Position numbers and translations under genes: made by a program. A stretch of DNA of 64,000 nt from contig NC_089724.1 in assembly GCF_035083965.1 (NCBI RefSeq), positions 16,610,410 to 16,674,409 on the forward strand, written 5' to 3'. The notes under the pieces are model-generated. The model was not told the origin of the DNA and did not search any database. It was given only the letters and a program-made list of their open reading frames with translations. How positions within the stretch are numbered: the stretch's first letter is position 1; each line of letters starts with the position of its first letter. This DNA is from Branchiostoma lanceolatum. Lineage: Eukaryota; Chordata; Leptocardii; Amphioxiformes; Branchiostomatidae. Positions 49,501 through 62,300 of the stretch are shown here, piece after piece.

Positions 49501-52500
49501 CAAGACCTACCAACATACCAAATACCAAGGCAATCCACCTAAGAATTCTCGACTTATCGTGTTCACTAACAGACACACAGACATGCTCAGGAGAATATAA
49601 CCTTCTCAGCGAAGGTAATAACTTTCAGACTACATCCTGTAATCCATATCACATCCACCCTTCATCAAATACTTCTTCAGCAATACGTATCCATACTCTT
49701 AGTGCACACTTCCACTCAACCCCCCAGTACACCATACAGTATGACGTATACTAATACATGACCTCTTCCTTCCCAGATATAACATTATTAACTCACCTAC
49801 CCTGGACAACGTCCTATTCCCATGCTGTGGCACTGCAATAATGACTGTTCTTACTCATATAAGGCCGTGTATATCCAACTTTTGTCTCCCTCCACCACAT
49901 TCCACACCACTTTCTGCTGCTTATACCTTACCAATGCCTACAGCTGGCTGACAGCCAATTTGTCCCAGTAACTGACGTTTCCTGCCTCCCACATGACCCC
50001 TCAGGACCCCTACCCCTATCCATGACGCCTTGAAACAACACAGCCAACACGTACACATACTTCAGCATACAATATAACACATTTTTACACTTTTCTCGTT
50101 AATTATGCAAAACACTTCGCCCAAAATCTAATCATCTTGAGATTTCCCACATACACACCGACACACCAACTACGACAACAAACCATCCAGGCGTTCTCGA
50201 CTTATTCTGTTCACTAACAGACACACAGACAAGCATCAACGAATAACCTTCTCGACGAAACTTCGTCGACGAAGGCAAAAAGGGAGAGAATGGAAATTAC
50301 ACTGACGTTGGCAGCATTCTTTGCAGCAAGAGTTCTGTTTTCCGTTTTTCGTCCTCCAGTTGTGACGTTCTCTCCGCCACCACACTCTCCAGATTCTTAG
50401 TGTACTTCTCTAACTTCGCGATCACGTTGTCTACGATGTTGAAAGTTCTGTAAGTCAATTGATAATGATGTTAGGATAACCTTTAAGTACTGTATATCCG
50501 TAAGTGCAACTGAGTCCAAATATGAAACAGTTAATCAAACATTCGATCGATCGATCAACCTATCAAAACATAATTTGACATTACCACCCGAGACTGAATG
50601 GACATCGATAGAAGTCTAGCGATACCTTTCTCCTTATAAATAAGTTAAGTGGAGATAAGCCATAGACACTGTAAAGCAGAGGAAAGCTAAGATTTTTTAC
50701 AACATCTCAGTGCTAGCACGAAGGAGAGACCCTTCTATTGGGACACGAATAGCCAAAGCTGACGTACCTTCCATATTCCATCCCCTTGAGTCTCTTCCTT
50801 ATGGCGGTGAAGTCGGGCCTGTGTTCCGGTAACTCGGTCCAACAGTCTTTGATAAGCGACTCTAGGCCGGGCATGCTGGAGAAATCTTCTCCCGTCTCCG
50901 GCCGCATCGGCGGTTCCTCCCTGCGGATCACCTTGCGGACGATATCTGTATTACAGGAAAAATAAAGGATGCCATCACATGGCATCAGGACAGTACCGCT
51001 ACATAGACCCCGTTCATACTAAGATTTGAGCCAAATCGCGTCGCGTACCTTCTCACCAGGGGTCTAATTTGCCAAAGCCACATTGAAACTACAGCTACTT
51101 GCAGCTGGCGGCTTCGGTGGTTTTAATGTGGATCAGGGGGGTTTCAATATATGACTGGGAGCGTTCAAACTAGGCCACATTAATCCTGCTTAGGTGATTT
51201 CGGTCCTGAATCCAATTTGCAAGGCTTAGTATAAACGGGGTCATAGTCTCTTGAAGATTACTTTGTGTAAATGAGTCCTATTACAAAAGTAGGGGAATGA
51301 TATGCAGTTTACCTCTTGGGGTGAGTTGACTGTCAGTGTAAGGGGCTGAGCGGGTAACGACTTCGTAAGCCACCATGGCGAAAGAGTACACGTCACCCTT
51401 CTGGGACCCTTTCAACGGACACTCCCGGCGTAACAACTCGGGCGCAACCCAAAACATGCCTGAAAACAGAACAAGGTCATACACATCGCTACTGTCATTT
51501 GGTTGGAAATTCTTCTAGCTTGATGTAAGATTACTGAACTATACGACAGAATTTGACTGAAGCAACAAAAAAATGATAACCACAGCCCATTGCAGTATAG
51601 ACTTCCGGTCTCATTTGACCCATCATTGTAGTCACGTGTCTTTAAGACGAACTGTCGGAAGTAATTGCGTACGTCAAGCCGGAAAAAGCTGTAGGTTCTG
51701 CCTATAATTTAATAAGGCGCAGTTCTTTTTAGGTTGGATCAAAAGCTGAATTTTGCGAATTGAACGTATAGAATTATCCAGCACATTACGTGTGAATCGG
51801 GCGACATCTTCCGCCTGACGCGTTTTCTCACAACTGGCAGCACAGCTGATGGAGCCGAAGTCCGTCAACTTCAGCACCCAGCGACTGTCGATGACGCAGT
51901 TGCTCGGTCGGAGGTTGCCGTGGGACTTGACTTCGCTGCTGTGTAGATACAGCATGCCCTGAAGAGGAACACCTCAGTTTGATGAATGATGATCTAGAGC
52001 ATATATTGGCTTGCAAAACGTCAGGTGGAATCATTCATATTACAAGTTATTTTCTTATCTGTAGATTTTGCTGAAAGTGTAGAATACTGCAAAAGCATGA
52101 GGTTTGAAAACATACCTTAACCAAGTCGTTCATAAACGACCACACAAAGACGTTATCCAGTCGGATCTCTTCCGTCTCTATGATGTCCTTTGGAAATAAA
52201 TCACAAGTTAGTATCATGCAAATCACAGAGTATCGTCAGAATGTGAAACAAGATGTTCTGAAAAGTAGCTAGAGAAAAACTGTATTCAATAAATTTGCCT
52301 CCAAGCTTCCTCTTGTACAGTAGTCGCTGATAATGGTGACGTCACCAGAAGGGTGTGGAGGGAAACAGATGCCGTGAAGCATGTTCAAGTTCACGTGATG
52401 GAAGCTGCAGATCTGGGTGAAAACAAGAAAGAAAGACGTTCTAATAATTCAAATGGAGATGTCCTAAAAGACTCCACCTTTATCTGAGGCGTATCAAAGA

Positions 52501-55500
52501 AGAAAATGTATCAAAGGGCTCCCAAATCATCAAAGACAGACTATAAAGAAAAGTTTAAAAAAACATCGTACCATCTTTTACTGTTAGATATTGTATAGCA
52601 GTTTCCTTATCCTTTAGAATTACCTGTCCAAGTTCGCGTCTCACGTCTGAAGTGATGGTAAAATCTCCGAGGGACACATTCTTCACAGCTACCGGCCGGC
52701 CGCAGTACGTCCCCACCGACGGCACGAACTTGCGTCTCGTTCCCAGGTTGAGCAATGACGCGTGGCTTGCCCCTGTGAACGAGCTGAGCAGGGACTGGTG
52801 TTTGCCCGAAGCTACGGGAGACCCAAACCTCAACTGCACCAAACAACAGATAATTCAATTATTTACATGTTTATCTATCATATCTAAACTGAAAGGAAAC
52901 CTATTCTGATTGCATGTTAGATTACAGACTCAGATGTATACAACACGAGCATGGTGTAAAGACCCGTACATACCCCGGGTAAAACAGAGTCTGGTTCTGT
53001 CGGCAAACGAGTATGGTGTAAAGACCCGTACATACCCCGGGTAAAACAGCTCTGGTTCTGTCGGCAAACGAGCATGGTGTAAAGACCCGTACATACCCCG
53101 GGTAAAACAGCTCTGGTTCTGTCGGCAAACTTGACATCCTCCAGGCTGACTTTCCAACAGTTTTTCCCTTTGGTTCTCCACGGAGCCGTAGAGCTAAGAA
53201 ATCCATCGTTCCTAAGACACAAGTAGTAAAGAAACATTTTTATAACGGAACTGTCATTTTCTTTTCGACGAGAAAGGATAGTGCTATAAAGCTAACATGC
53301 ACATTGCGAATTGGTCATTATTGTATTTGCAAAATTGACTTTTGTTTACATTTCAGACGCATATTTTTTCCCCTACATCAAATGAAACAGAAATGCCACC
53401 CAACCAGTGGTAAATAATTGCTACCAAATCAAACTCTACATTATTCTGCACAAAACCCACTTCAGATGTAAACCAGCCAATGACAGTACACCCACGAGGA
53501 CCACAGCAGCCACAGCGACTCCTATGATCATCGGCAAATCTGCAAAATAAAAGTACACACGTCTATAGGAACTCTCCTCTCTGGTGGTATCACCAATGCG
53601 CTTTTGCACTCTTTGAAACGGGTTAGATTTAACAACGTTTGGTAGAGAACATTCAATGAAAGAATTTCGTCAGCAAGATGTACTAACTTCATTATTCAAT
53701 ATGTTCAAGTTCAAAGTCACTAACTCAATTGTAATGTGTATTCCCAATATTCTTCTGTGCAACTGTAAAACCGGTTTGGTAAAAACAAAAGGTGAGTTGT
53801 TTTCTTACCCGATGACTTGTTTTCGGTGCATGTCGGTCCCAAACAGGGGCAGTTTTCTGCGCAGTGCCGGAAAGACAGACAGTTTTCTGACTCCGAACAT
53901 GGCGTCACACCCGGGATGAAGGCGAGAGATTTGTTTTCGCTGGAGAAACCCACGGTCGGGACGAATCTACCATTCTAGAAAATAATATAAAGATTAAGAG
54001 TTGAAAATGAGCACAATGAAAACACAAATTGAAGACAGTACTGGGAGGTTTTGAGTGCACAAGAAACACGTGAATTATGATCCAATCGGGGTATAGCGCG
54101 CGACGGACGAAATATCGGCTACGCTCCTGATGTGTCGCCAAAAATATTTATTTACAAACTGACCAAAACAATTGCATCATGGTGTGGACATGTATAAACG
54201 GTTATCTGTAACGAGCTTGCCGTGCATTTCGTTGAATACTGTTTAACAAGAAGGAAACATTTATAATCGAAAATATACATTGTTTGGAGTTGCCGGCTGT
54301 ACCTGAAAGCTGTATAGAATAAACTCTTGAATCCTGTTGCCCTGTCTGTCGAACTCAAGTTTGCCCGTCAGGCCTGGACAACACAAAAGAGTTATTGATA
54401 TTTCAAACATTCTAAACTCTAACGTCCACATGTAAAGACAGGAAACAGGCTGAATGCTTGATACACAACTTCTCACTTCACGGGCAATACGGTCGCTCTA
54501 CAAAGTCAACAAAGCATTTTTACGTTACCCAAAATTATGATTGGAAAACGTATAAACACTTTCGTTACTACACCTGACAATACTTTCTTTGTGTAAGAGA
54601 AAACGTTGTTTGCTTTTACTCAGTCGTACTTTTATAGCTCAGTATTTTCGGTGCAGTTAGCTATAGTGAGTGAGATATGATTACCGTCAAGTGCGCTGTT
54701 TCCCACGTTGCGACCTGTCGGTGACGTGTTTGTGGAGGTTATGTTGGTGACATGTGTGGCGAGCAGGACCGAGTCGTAAACATAGGCAGCCATGGGCCAC
54801 GGTCCTCCTGCGTCTACAAAGTGTTCTCTTAAAGTACTGCTTGTCTGTATCCTGAAGAGCGTGTAAATACATACATTAAGCTCAGTCTCCAGGAAATAAT
54901 TTTTTTGTAGTAGCTCAGTTAAACTTTCTTGCGGTATCCTGCTGTCTAGGAATATGTTTTAACATTTTGTACAACGTTTTTGTCAAACCCCTAAACGAGG
55001 CAGGTGAAGCCACTACATGTATACAAAATATCCATGTAGACATGCATCAAGAAAGTCATGCACGTTTTAGGAACATACGTTATATACGTTCAGCACCAAG
55101 GACAGGGACAGATATAGTAGATAGCACACAAAAGGAGTCTAGATTGTTACTAGGTTACAAAATCCACGAGTAGTACCTTGGTGCAAGTAGAAGCAGGGCT
55201 TTGTAAGCCTCCAGTAGGACCCCGCCGATTACTGCCTGGGCAATGCTGGAAGGTTTCCAGCTTTCATTCCCCAGAACAGGCAGCGGGGAGAGGTCTATGT
55301 TTATGAAGACCGTGTTCTTTGTCATCTCTAGCTGGTAGGCGGCTATGATCAGGGTGTGTTCATCCTGCATCCCTATGGACGCTCTCGGAACGGCGAAAAT
55401 AACGACTGATTTTGACATAAGGATGTAAATGTGAAGGGTTAGCAAACGTTAAGAATTCCAGATCAAGCATTTAAGACGAATGAAACAAATCTACAATCGT

Positions 55501-56253
55501 AGACGTGTTCGTTATCAACTTTGAAGGCAGACTAATGTGTAAAGCATCTTTATACATCCGTGGCAGACACTAGTCATAATGCAACTATAAGAAACCCTTG
55601 CCTTTTGGTTGCTCTTTCTCACTCAGCATATTCGTCGCATCTTCAAGCCCTAAGACCCCGGTGTATGTCAGTGTCTTTGACACCGTAGTGACGTCATCCA
55701 GCGCTTCTTTCATGATCTTTCCCAACGTCTTCCATGGCTCTTCTTCTTTTATTATCAACAGTATATCCGACCATTTGTAGTAGATGGCCAAACTCTTGAC
55801 GCGCTCGGCGATTGCCCTGGGTGGTTCCATGATCGCGAAGAAGTCCCTGTGTTCGGACAACTTCGTGTCACCAAAACAAGCGGGCACGACTGTTGAAACG
55901 TTGTAAAAGTCGCCGAGCGCAGCGAGTGACGAACACCAAACTGCGCACGGGGGACCAACGACTATGTCCACGCCGCTGTCCGACATCAAATCCACGGCAT
56001 TTCCCAAGATCTCGCTAGCCTTGCACGACGTAAGTCTCTCCACACGTTCAAACGTCAAATTGGAAACCTGCCTAGAGTTGTTAACGATATCCGCAAGAGC
56101 AGTGTCGACTGCTCTGTCTAGCCTTGGCCCCCAGAATGGTAACATCTCTCCAGGGCCAGGCATCATCACCCCTACCTTGACAACACTGCCCAACGAAACG
56201 TGCAGAAACGCTTGTGAGAAAACCAGAAAACAACAGACCGCTGAGTTCCCCAT
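46503..56253 (-). CDS. Receptor-type (membrane) guanylyl cyclase
   Basis: A single-pass receptor that makes cGMP from GTP. Nineteen exons: 56253-55602, 55405-55177, 54851-54685, 54373-54303, 53974-53809, 53539-53461, 53211-53097, 52833-52624, 52412-52299, 52187-52116, 51958-51790, 51459-51313, 50945-50768, 50447-50307, 48353-48230, 47981-47913, 47744-47570, 47187-46997, 46667-46503. They total 3234 nt, or 1077 aa. Order: signal peptide (about 1-22); ANF-receptor-type ectodomain; a six-Cys juxtamembrane stretch (CSESENC...CPC); membrane helix (about 432-452); pseudokinase domain with VAVK and TDFGS but HGNLRPSN for the HRD loop; coiled-coil linker; cyclase domain. Metal aspartates are in FFSDIVGFT and VETIGDAY; Glu in VETIGD and Cys in YCLFGD specify guanine. 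The C-terminal tail is Pro/Gln-rich. Two introns appear to start with GC (after 55602 and 52299). Ligand and exact subtype are unknown; the ectodomain is loosely natriuretic-peptide-receptor-like. Confidence 0.93.
48475..49625. mobile_element. Repeat-rich element in guanylyl cyclase intron
   Basis: Between exons 14 and 15, the stretch begins 'cataccttcgccaaatg' and ends 'ctcagcgaaggtaata', short inverted ends. It holds two ~255-bp tandem units (from about 48780 and 49035) sharing cattaattatg, ctcttcctcagttaca and gaccatcca. The end includes ttcactaacagacacacaga, recurring at about 50212. It looks like a dispersed invertebrate repeat of unknown class. Confidence 0.6.
50095..50275. mobile_element. 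Partial second copy of the intronic element
   Basis: It repeats ttctcgttaattatgcaaaa, aatctaatcatctt, ttctcgacttat and ttcactaacagacacacaga from 48475-49625, and ends with acttcgtcgacgaaggc. Confidence 0.55.
52947..53130. repeat. 61-bp x3 minisatellite spanning a guanylyl cyclase splice donor
   Basis: Units are 52947-53008 (62 bp), 53009-53069 and 53070-53130. On the minus strand each unit carries the last 34 nt of exon 7 (from 'gtttgccgacagaacc' to 'ttacccggg') followed by the donor GTATGT and some 27 nt of intron. The unit at 53070-53130 is the real exon end (53097). Use of a downstream donor would add 61 or 122-123 nt and shift the frame. Confidence 0.93.
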
Positions 56254-57682
56254 CTTTCCCTGGCCATGTTAAAGTAAGGTATACCTAAACTGCACTGTTC
56301 CAAATGGCTTTGCTCACGAGGCGTAAAACGGTACTTCTAAAGGCAGACCTCTGATGGCTTTTTAATGTTGTTTGCAGTCCAGATAGGTTTACTCAGTCTA
56401 CCGGCAAAGAAGTTTTAGATGTCATTATTCAACCGGCATTATTCTGTCGTCAGAGCAACAGGGCTACGAAATAAGAGTCATAAACGTTCATTGTTACCAA
56501 GTCCCTTTTTATTATTAAGGTTAGTGGCAAGGAATAAATAAGTTAGGTGTGCGCAAATTTCATAGTACTGGTAGAAATAGCATACAAGATCAAATGTGCT
56601 ACATTCAAATTCATATGGCTAGCACTTTCTTGGCACTATTTCAGTAAACATACTCGTAACCAACTCATAAACAGTCCCTTGTTTGTGACTACACAAAGTT
56701 GAAAATAAGAAGTCCCAAGCTGCATTGTCTGAATGTAAGGGCCCTGCCAAATGTTTTGGATCTGCAGGGTTCTGTGAAAATGTTCCATTTCCCACATTAC
56801 AAATATAAGTCAAGAAACATTTTTTTTAACCACAGATGTTGAGTTGTATATTAGGCAACAAAATCAGGTTATGATGTAGCTCCATTTCCTTAATGAATTA
56901 CATACATTAAACCTACATGTACCAGCAGTATCTAATATCCAAACTGAACGACAGTAAAAGCAATTTTAAAAGACGATGTATTCCAAGTGGACAAAATCTA
57001 CTGCCTTTACAATTGTTTCCATACTCTAACAAGGTCTTTTATAAGCAGCTCTACTTAAGACAATAAATGTCTTAATAAATAAATCCATAAACAGACACCA
57101 CATATCAATGAAGTCATAGCTGGATGACAGACCCACAGTGCAAGATGACATTAATCCCATTGGCCTGGGAAGCAACATGCCCTGGAACCAGATCTAGAGT
57201 TGGTACCCTACCCCTATCTCTCACACGGGGCTGGCCAACTTGGGGTGGGGTGCAAACTCTGTAAGAGTGTAGGGTGCAAACTCTATGTTTCTCCCCCAGC
57301 TGAAGGATATACTGGATGGGATTGTACTGCCTTTCATCCAGGCAAATGAAGTAGCTTTCAAGGGATGTCCCCAAAATACGTGTTCACCAGGATTTTGGAT
57401 GGGGGAATAGTTTATTAGTACTCAATCAGACAGTTCTGTTGCAACAACTTGGCTCATAAATACATCTGTCAGAGGGTAAAACGTTTCTGGAAACCACTCC
57501 TTGGACCAATCAAATCATGACTTTCAAGGCCTTGACAAATCTTTATAAATGTATCAAACCACAGTATGATTGCAGATCATTTTTCAACCATGCTGAATTC
57601 ATTCCAGCTCCAACATCTACATCAACTATGGCTTTACAATATTGCATTAACTAAATGTTTTCTTTATCTATTTCCACATCCT
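56254..57682. other. Intergenic region between guanylyl cyclase and HELQ
   Basis: It holds the 5' flank of the guanylyl cyclase and the 3' UTR of HELQ. A small duplication, 'gggtgcaaactctgtaagag' and 'gggtgcaaactctatg', occurs at about 57247-57285. No other gene is visible. Confidence 0.5.
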
Positions 57683-59318
57683 CTACTGTGATGGAGTCTC
57701 CTTTAGGGAAACTTGTGACCATCGCAAGTCCTGACTGTCTTGGCTCCAACCGTCCACGGACATGGCATCTGTTTCCACGGCAACGGAACCGGCAACTCCA
57801 TCTGTTGGCATGGCAACAAGATCCTCTGCCTCCTCCAATAGGCTTTCAGCTTTTTCAGAAATCAGCACCTGGAACGCAGGTGAATCATTACAGGTTTACA
57901 TATATCATTGTAAACTTCATAAACTACCAATACAGGCAATGATCAGTCATCTATAATCCAGCTTCTACACATCATGCTTTCTGTTGACTGCTGATGTCTT
58001 GATTGGTTGGTTACTGTCAATATCTAAAAGCCTCTCATTGTTTAGACCTTATAGGACATCTGATCTACATAGAGGTATTTTGTTATCTTCGACTGAGACC
58101 AAAAATATTCATCCAAAATGAAGTAGTTGCCTACAAATGCTTCCGACTAACATGGAATACCACTACCAAAATCTCAACTGTCTTATATTCAATGCATTAA
58201 TAAGGTACCATTCGGTGAAGCTGTAGCAAATCTTTTCCCATTTTGCTGCTTATACTCAGTCTATAGATTCTCTAGCACCAATATCCTACCTTTGCAGCAG
58301 CAATGATCTGGTAGGCCACCTTCCTAGGCATGTGCTGAATGTTCTGGACCAGAGTTTCTGTCTCTGCATGTGCCAGGTCCTGTAAGGTCTTGTACCCGGC
58401 TTTGTACAGCTGTCTCGCTCGGCCCTGTTGTAACATTAGAATAAAAAGTAAAAAGTGATTCTGTGAGGGGTTGTATAGCAAATGTCTGGCAGTGCTTACA
58501 CAAAAATAAATTATGCAGTGTAGTACTACTGGTATGAACACAATCATACGGATGATCCCATGTTTTTAATGCTTAAATATACCACTGCTGTAGACTTATT
58601 AATTAGTTCTGTAGAGTTTTGGACAAGTGGTTAAGCCGGCATAACACTGTCAAGGACCCTCGTTGAGTTTGTTGATCATCAGACGGTCAGAAAATTTCAA
58701 AATCATCAGAGACTTGGCTTGTTGACCTGCAAACATTGGCAAACCTTTAAAAGTTGTGCACTGATTGACAGACACCGGACGGATAGATGATGTCCTTTAG
58801 ATTGTTAAGCTATTCTCCTGCTGTGTGACACCAGCTTCAGAACCGCCTTGCTGTTGCTGCTTTGTTTTCCATTAGTGACTAGCTTTGCTCAGCCATCTCC
58901 CAACTGTGTGAAATATTACGTAACAAGTTTGTACTGTTAATTTTGTAATAGCACAAGTTAGCAGTATTAAGATTAAAGATCTAAACTGAACACATATGGA
59001 AATAGGTACCGACCTGTTTGACACCAGGCACCTCCATGAGTGGGATGAGTTCACTGGTGACACAGAATGACAGGCTCTTCACAAGGGATTCAAGTAGGAC
59101 CCTTAACGGCCACATCTCCTCCAGTGCCTGTTGTTACAAAATACATCAAAAAGGTACAGTTTAATTGTTGAGGAATTGTGATACTGTACAGGTTAAATTG
59201 TATGCTTTGCACACAGCGATGTTACATTTCTAGATCAAGGAGAAAGGAAAAAAGGAATGACACTTGTGAGAGTTTGACAAAAGCAAAACAGCAAAACATT
59301 TGTCTTTGCAAGCATTGC

Positions 59319-59356
<38 letters not shown>

Positions 59357-62300
59357 ACCTCACAAAAGTGCATCACGCAGGCACAGAAGCTAGCTGCACT
59401 GGACAGCAGGTTTTGAAGAAAGCCCCTGGGTACTTCAAACTTCTCGGAGACGTCCCAGATGCTGTGCTGCTTCATGAGACTGTAGATCATCAGGGTCAGG
59501 TAGAAACGGCTCACCACCGCTTCCTCTACAGACGCCTAGCAGGACAGGAACAGGTGGGGGGATAGAAATTAAGATTGTCAAGCATATCTGTGCATTAGCC
59601 TGGAATCTATTTCATCGAGGCTATGGTTTGCTCCATGCAGAATAGTCTGGGCCCCCATCCCCATTGAAACTTTTGGCCTACACGTCCTGCAATATTTTGG
59701 GAATCAAAAATTTCTCAGATGCAGAATACTGGGGGTCAACCTTTTGAATGCCTGTTTGAAACCTACTACCATGCCGTCATGAGGACTGTTTAACTCTAAA
59801 ACTCTTTTTGTTTCCCTATTAACAGGTGAAAGACTATTCTGCAGGGAGACCATTAAAGAAGTGAACGGAGCTAGAGCAGGATGGATTCTAAGCTAAGTGC
59901 CCATATGATTCAACTCATGAAGATGTTTTCTCCAGTCAGTGAACAATGTACATACAAGGACTGTATGGACACCCACCTTTCTGGCTCTCTGTCCTGATGC
60001 CTTCCTGGCGATGTAGCCCTCAGGAACACCGATTATTGCTGCAGCCTTCAGCTCAATGGGCTTCAACTGGCTTAGCTGTGTCAGGTAAAACAGCATGCTT
60101 CATATTTACTCAATGCAGATATCCTTGTCAATGAACACTAAAAACATATTCAAATCTTGATATAAAGACAGTTTGCAGCCACTTTAGCAAGGTTCTCCTA
60201 ATCAAAATATTGAATGTCTGCCCTATAAGAGATTGTAACCCCTATTCATATTTAGAGCTCAAACTGGTAAGCTGGGATTCAAACCACTAACATTATTATC
60301 AAGATGTGAAAAAGGAATTACTAGCCACTTGACCCAAGCAAGGAAACACTCAATACATTTTAGGTAGCCAGTTAGCGTTTATCAGTTTGTACCTGTCTGA
60401 AGTATATCATCCAGTTTGGGCGTACGTTCCCCACCATGTCGTAAGGTGTGACCAGGTACAGCATGTGCAGACTGTTCTCCACCACCAGGGCCTCCTGAGC
60501 CTTACACAGGTCCTGGTACAGCTGGTTACTGTACTTGATGTCTATGGGACCTGGAGAAAATCACACAAAGGCACCCAAAGTGTTACATAGGACAGCTCTT
60601 ATTATTATTAATTATCAAGTAGAGGATTTTCATAAAAAGTTTCCACTCAAAATTTGGCTTTGCTTTAACTAATGTGAGTGATCTTAACAAAATCAATTTG
60701 CGTTAATTCAAACCTTTTCATGAAGCAATATCACATGATCTTTTGAATTATGTTATTCATAAAAGAGACATCTAGCAATATACATGTACACCGGTACTGA
60801 AGGAACCTGCACGATAATGGTTGCAAAACTGGGTCCATAAAACCACAACTCCTTGGAAATACATCCAAAAATTCAATGAAACAATTTCTTACAGCTATCA
60901 ATGTATGATATGCAGTCTCTAAAGGAGTAAGCATTTTCCATGCCTTTGCTAGCTTACTGGCCATAACTTCAGTTCACTAGAGACTTAAACTGATTTGACA
61001 CAAACCTTTGAAAGAAGCCTGTCCTAGTCTAGTCACTTCTAGCAGCATACCCTCATCTCCATTGTCTGCTGGTAGCAATTGTTTCTCTGTCACTAGTCCT
61101 ACTTCTATCAAGTCCTTTGGAAAGAAAATGAGATGGAATTAGGTAAAAAGGCAACTAACCTTCCAATACATGTACCTAAACAATATCCTGGTGAAAAATC
61201 TTGGTATGAACCTGTGTACAAGTCTGGATGTCAAATTGGAAATTCCAGCTACTATATGACTTGTGAATAATTTCATCAGGTTGAAGAATCACTGGATAAC
61301 AAGCTTTTTTATTCACAACCAAGTTATACAATCACAGCCAAAATTTCGGTGACCATCTGTCACCTTTCTTAGAGCTTCCTCTTTACGTTTGGGAAGGTGA
61401 TAGAAGATGGTCGATGTAATGTCGGCTGTGATTGTATGTCTTGGTTGTGAGTAAAGAACCTTATTATCCTACCTTATCCTACCATTATATACAACTTTTT
61501 CATCTCCATGATCATTAACGGAACATACTGTGAATTCATTTATTTTGGCTGGGACCAAATTCTGCAGTAGGAGGGAAAAGGAGGTCTTTGCTGTGTTCGA
61601 AGTTTGCAGGGGGAAAATTCTACAGTACAGCAAAAATACAAAAAACATACTTGCGGTGTCATCATTTTTCAGTAAGAGGTCACCCAAAAATTGTGAAATA
61701 TAAAATCACAGCGAACATTTCAAGATTTACAGTACATATGCGGACAGTAAGATGTGCCCCACCTGCAAGGCCTGCTGGGTAAATTCCATGAACCCCTGGT
61801 CCTGCTGACTGTCACACTGTACGCTGAAGAGGGTGTGGCTCAGGAAGGCTGACATGGCCGCTCTGCTCGTCGCAATCTTTGGACAAATGCAATGCAATTT
61901 GTGACAACGTGAAACGAGGGAATAATGAAGTGATAGAAACAGATTAAAGATGGTAAATTGGCGATCAAGTAAAGTCTTTATCCTGTCAAAGATTGCTATG
62001 TACTGCCTTGAAATATGAACTAGAATATACTGTATATGATTAGCATAAATTACAGTGTTAGTCTACAGGCAACTATTTTAACTTTAACATACACACTGTA
62101 TCGCTGTCTGGGTTTTGTTTTGGCGACAAAATTGTTGGCTGGAAATAAATATTTGCACGGCTGAAATCATGGAATGTTTCACAAACCGCAGACATACAAG
62201 AGTAATACATAATACCCAAAGTACTTTTTTGAAAACAGAAGCTTACTGTACTTCTTCTGACTGTTTCAGCATGAGTAATATTCCAATTATGATCCATGTT

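Noticed and set aside
52917-53237. Minus-strand frame running from guanylyl cyclase exon 7 through the minisatellite
   Set aside because: It is read-through past the GTATGT donor; the next exon joins in phase from the first donor.
57114-57374. 86-codon minus-strand frame downstream of HELQ
   Set aside because: It lies after the HELQ stop codon, has no domain, and fits 3' UTR better.
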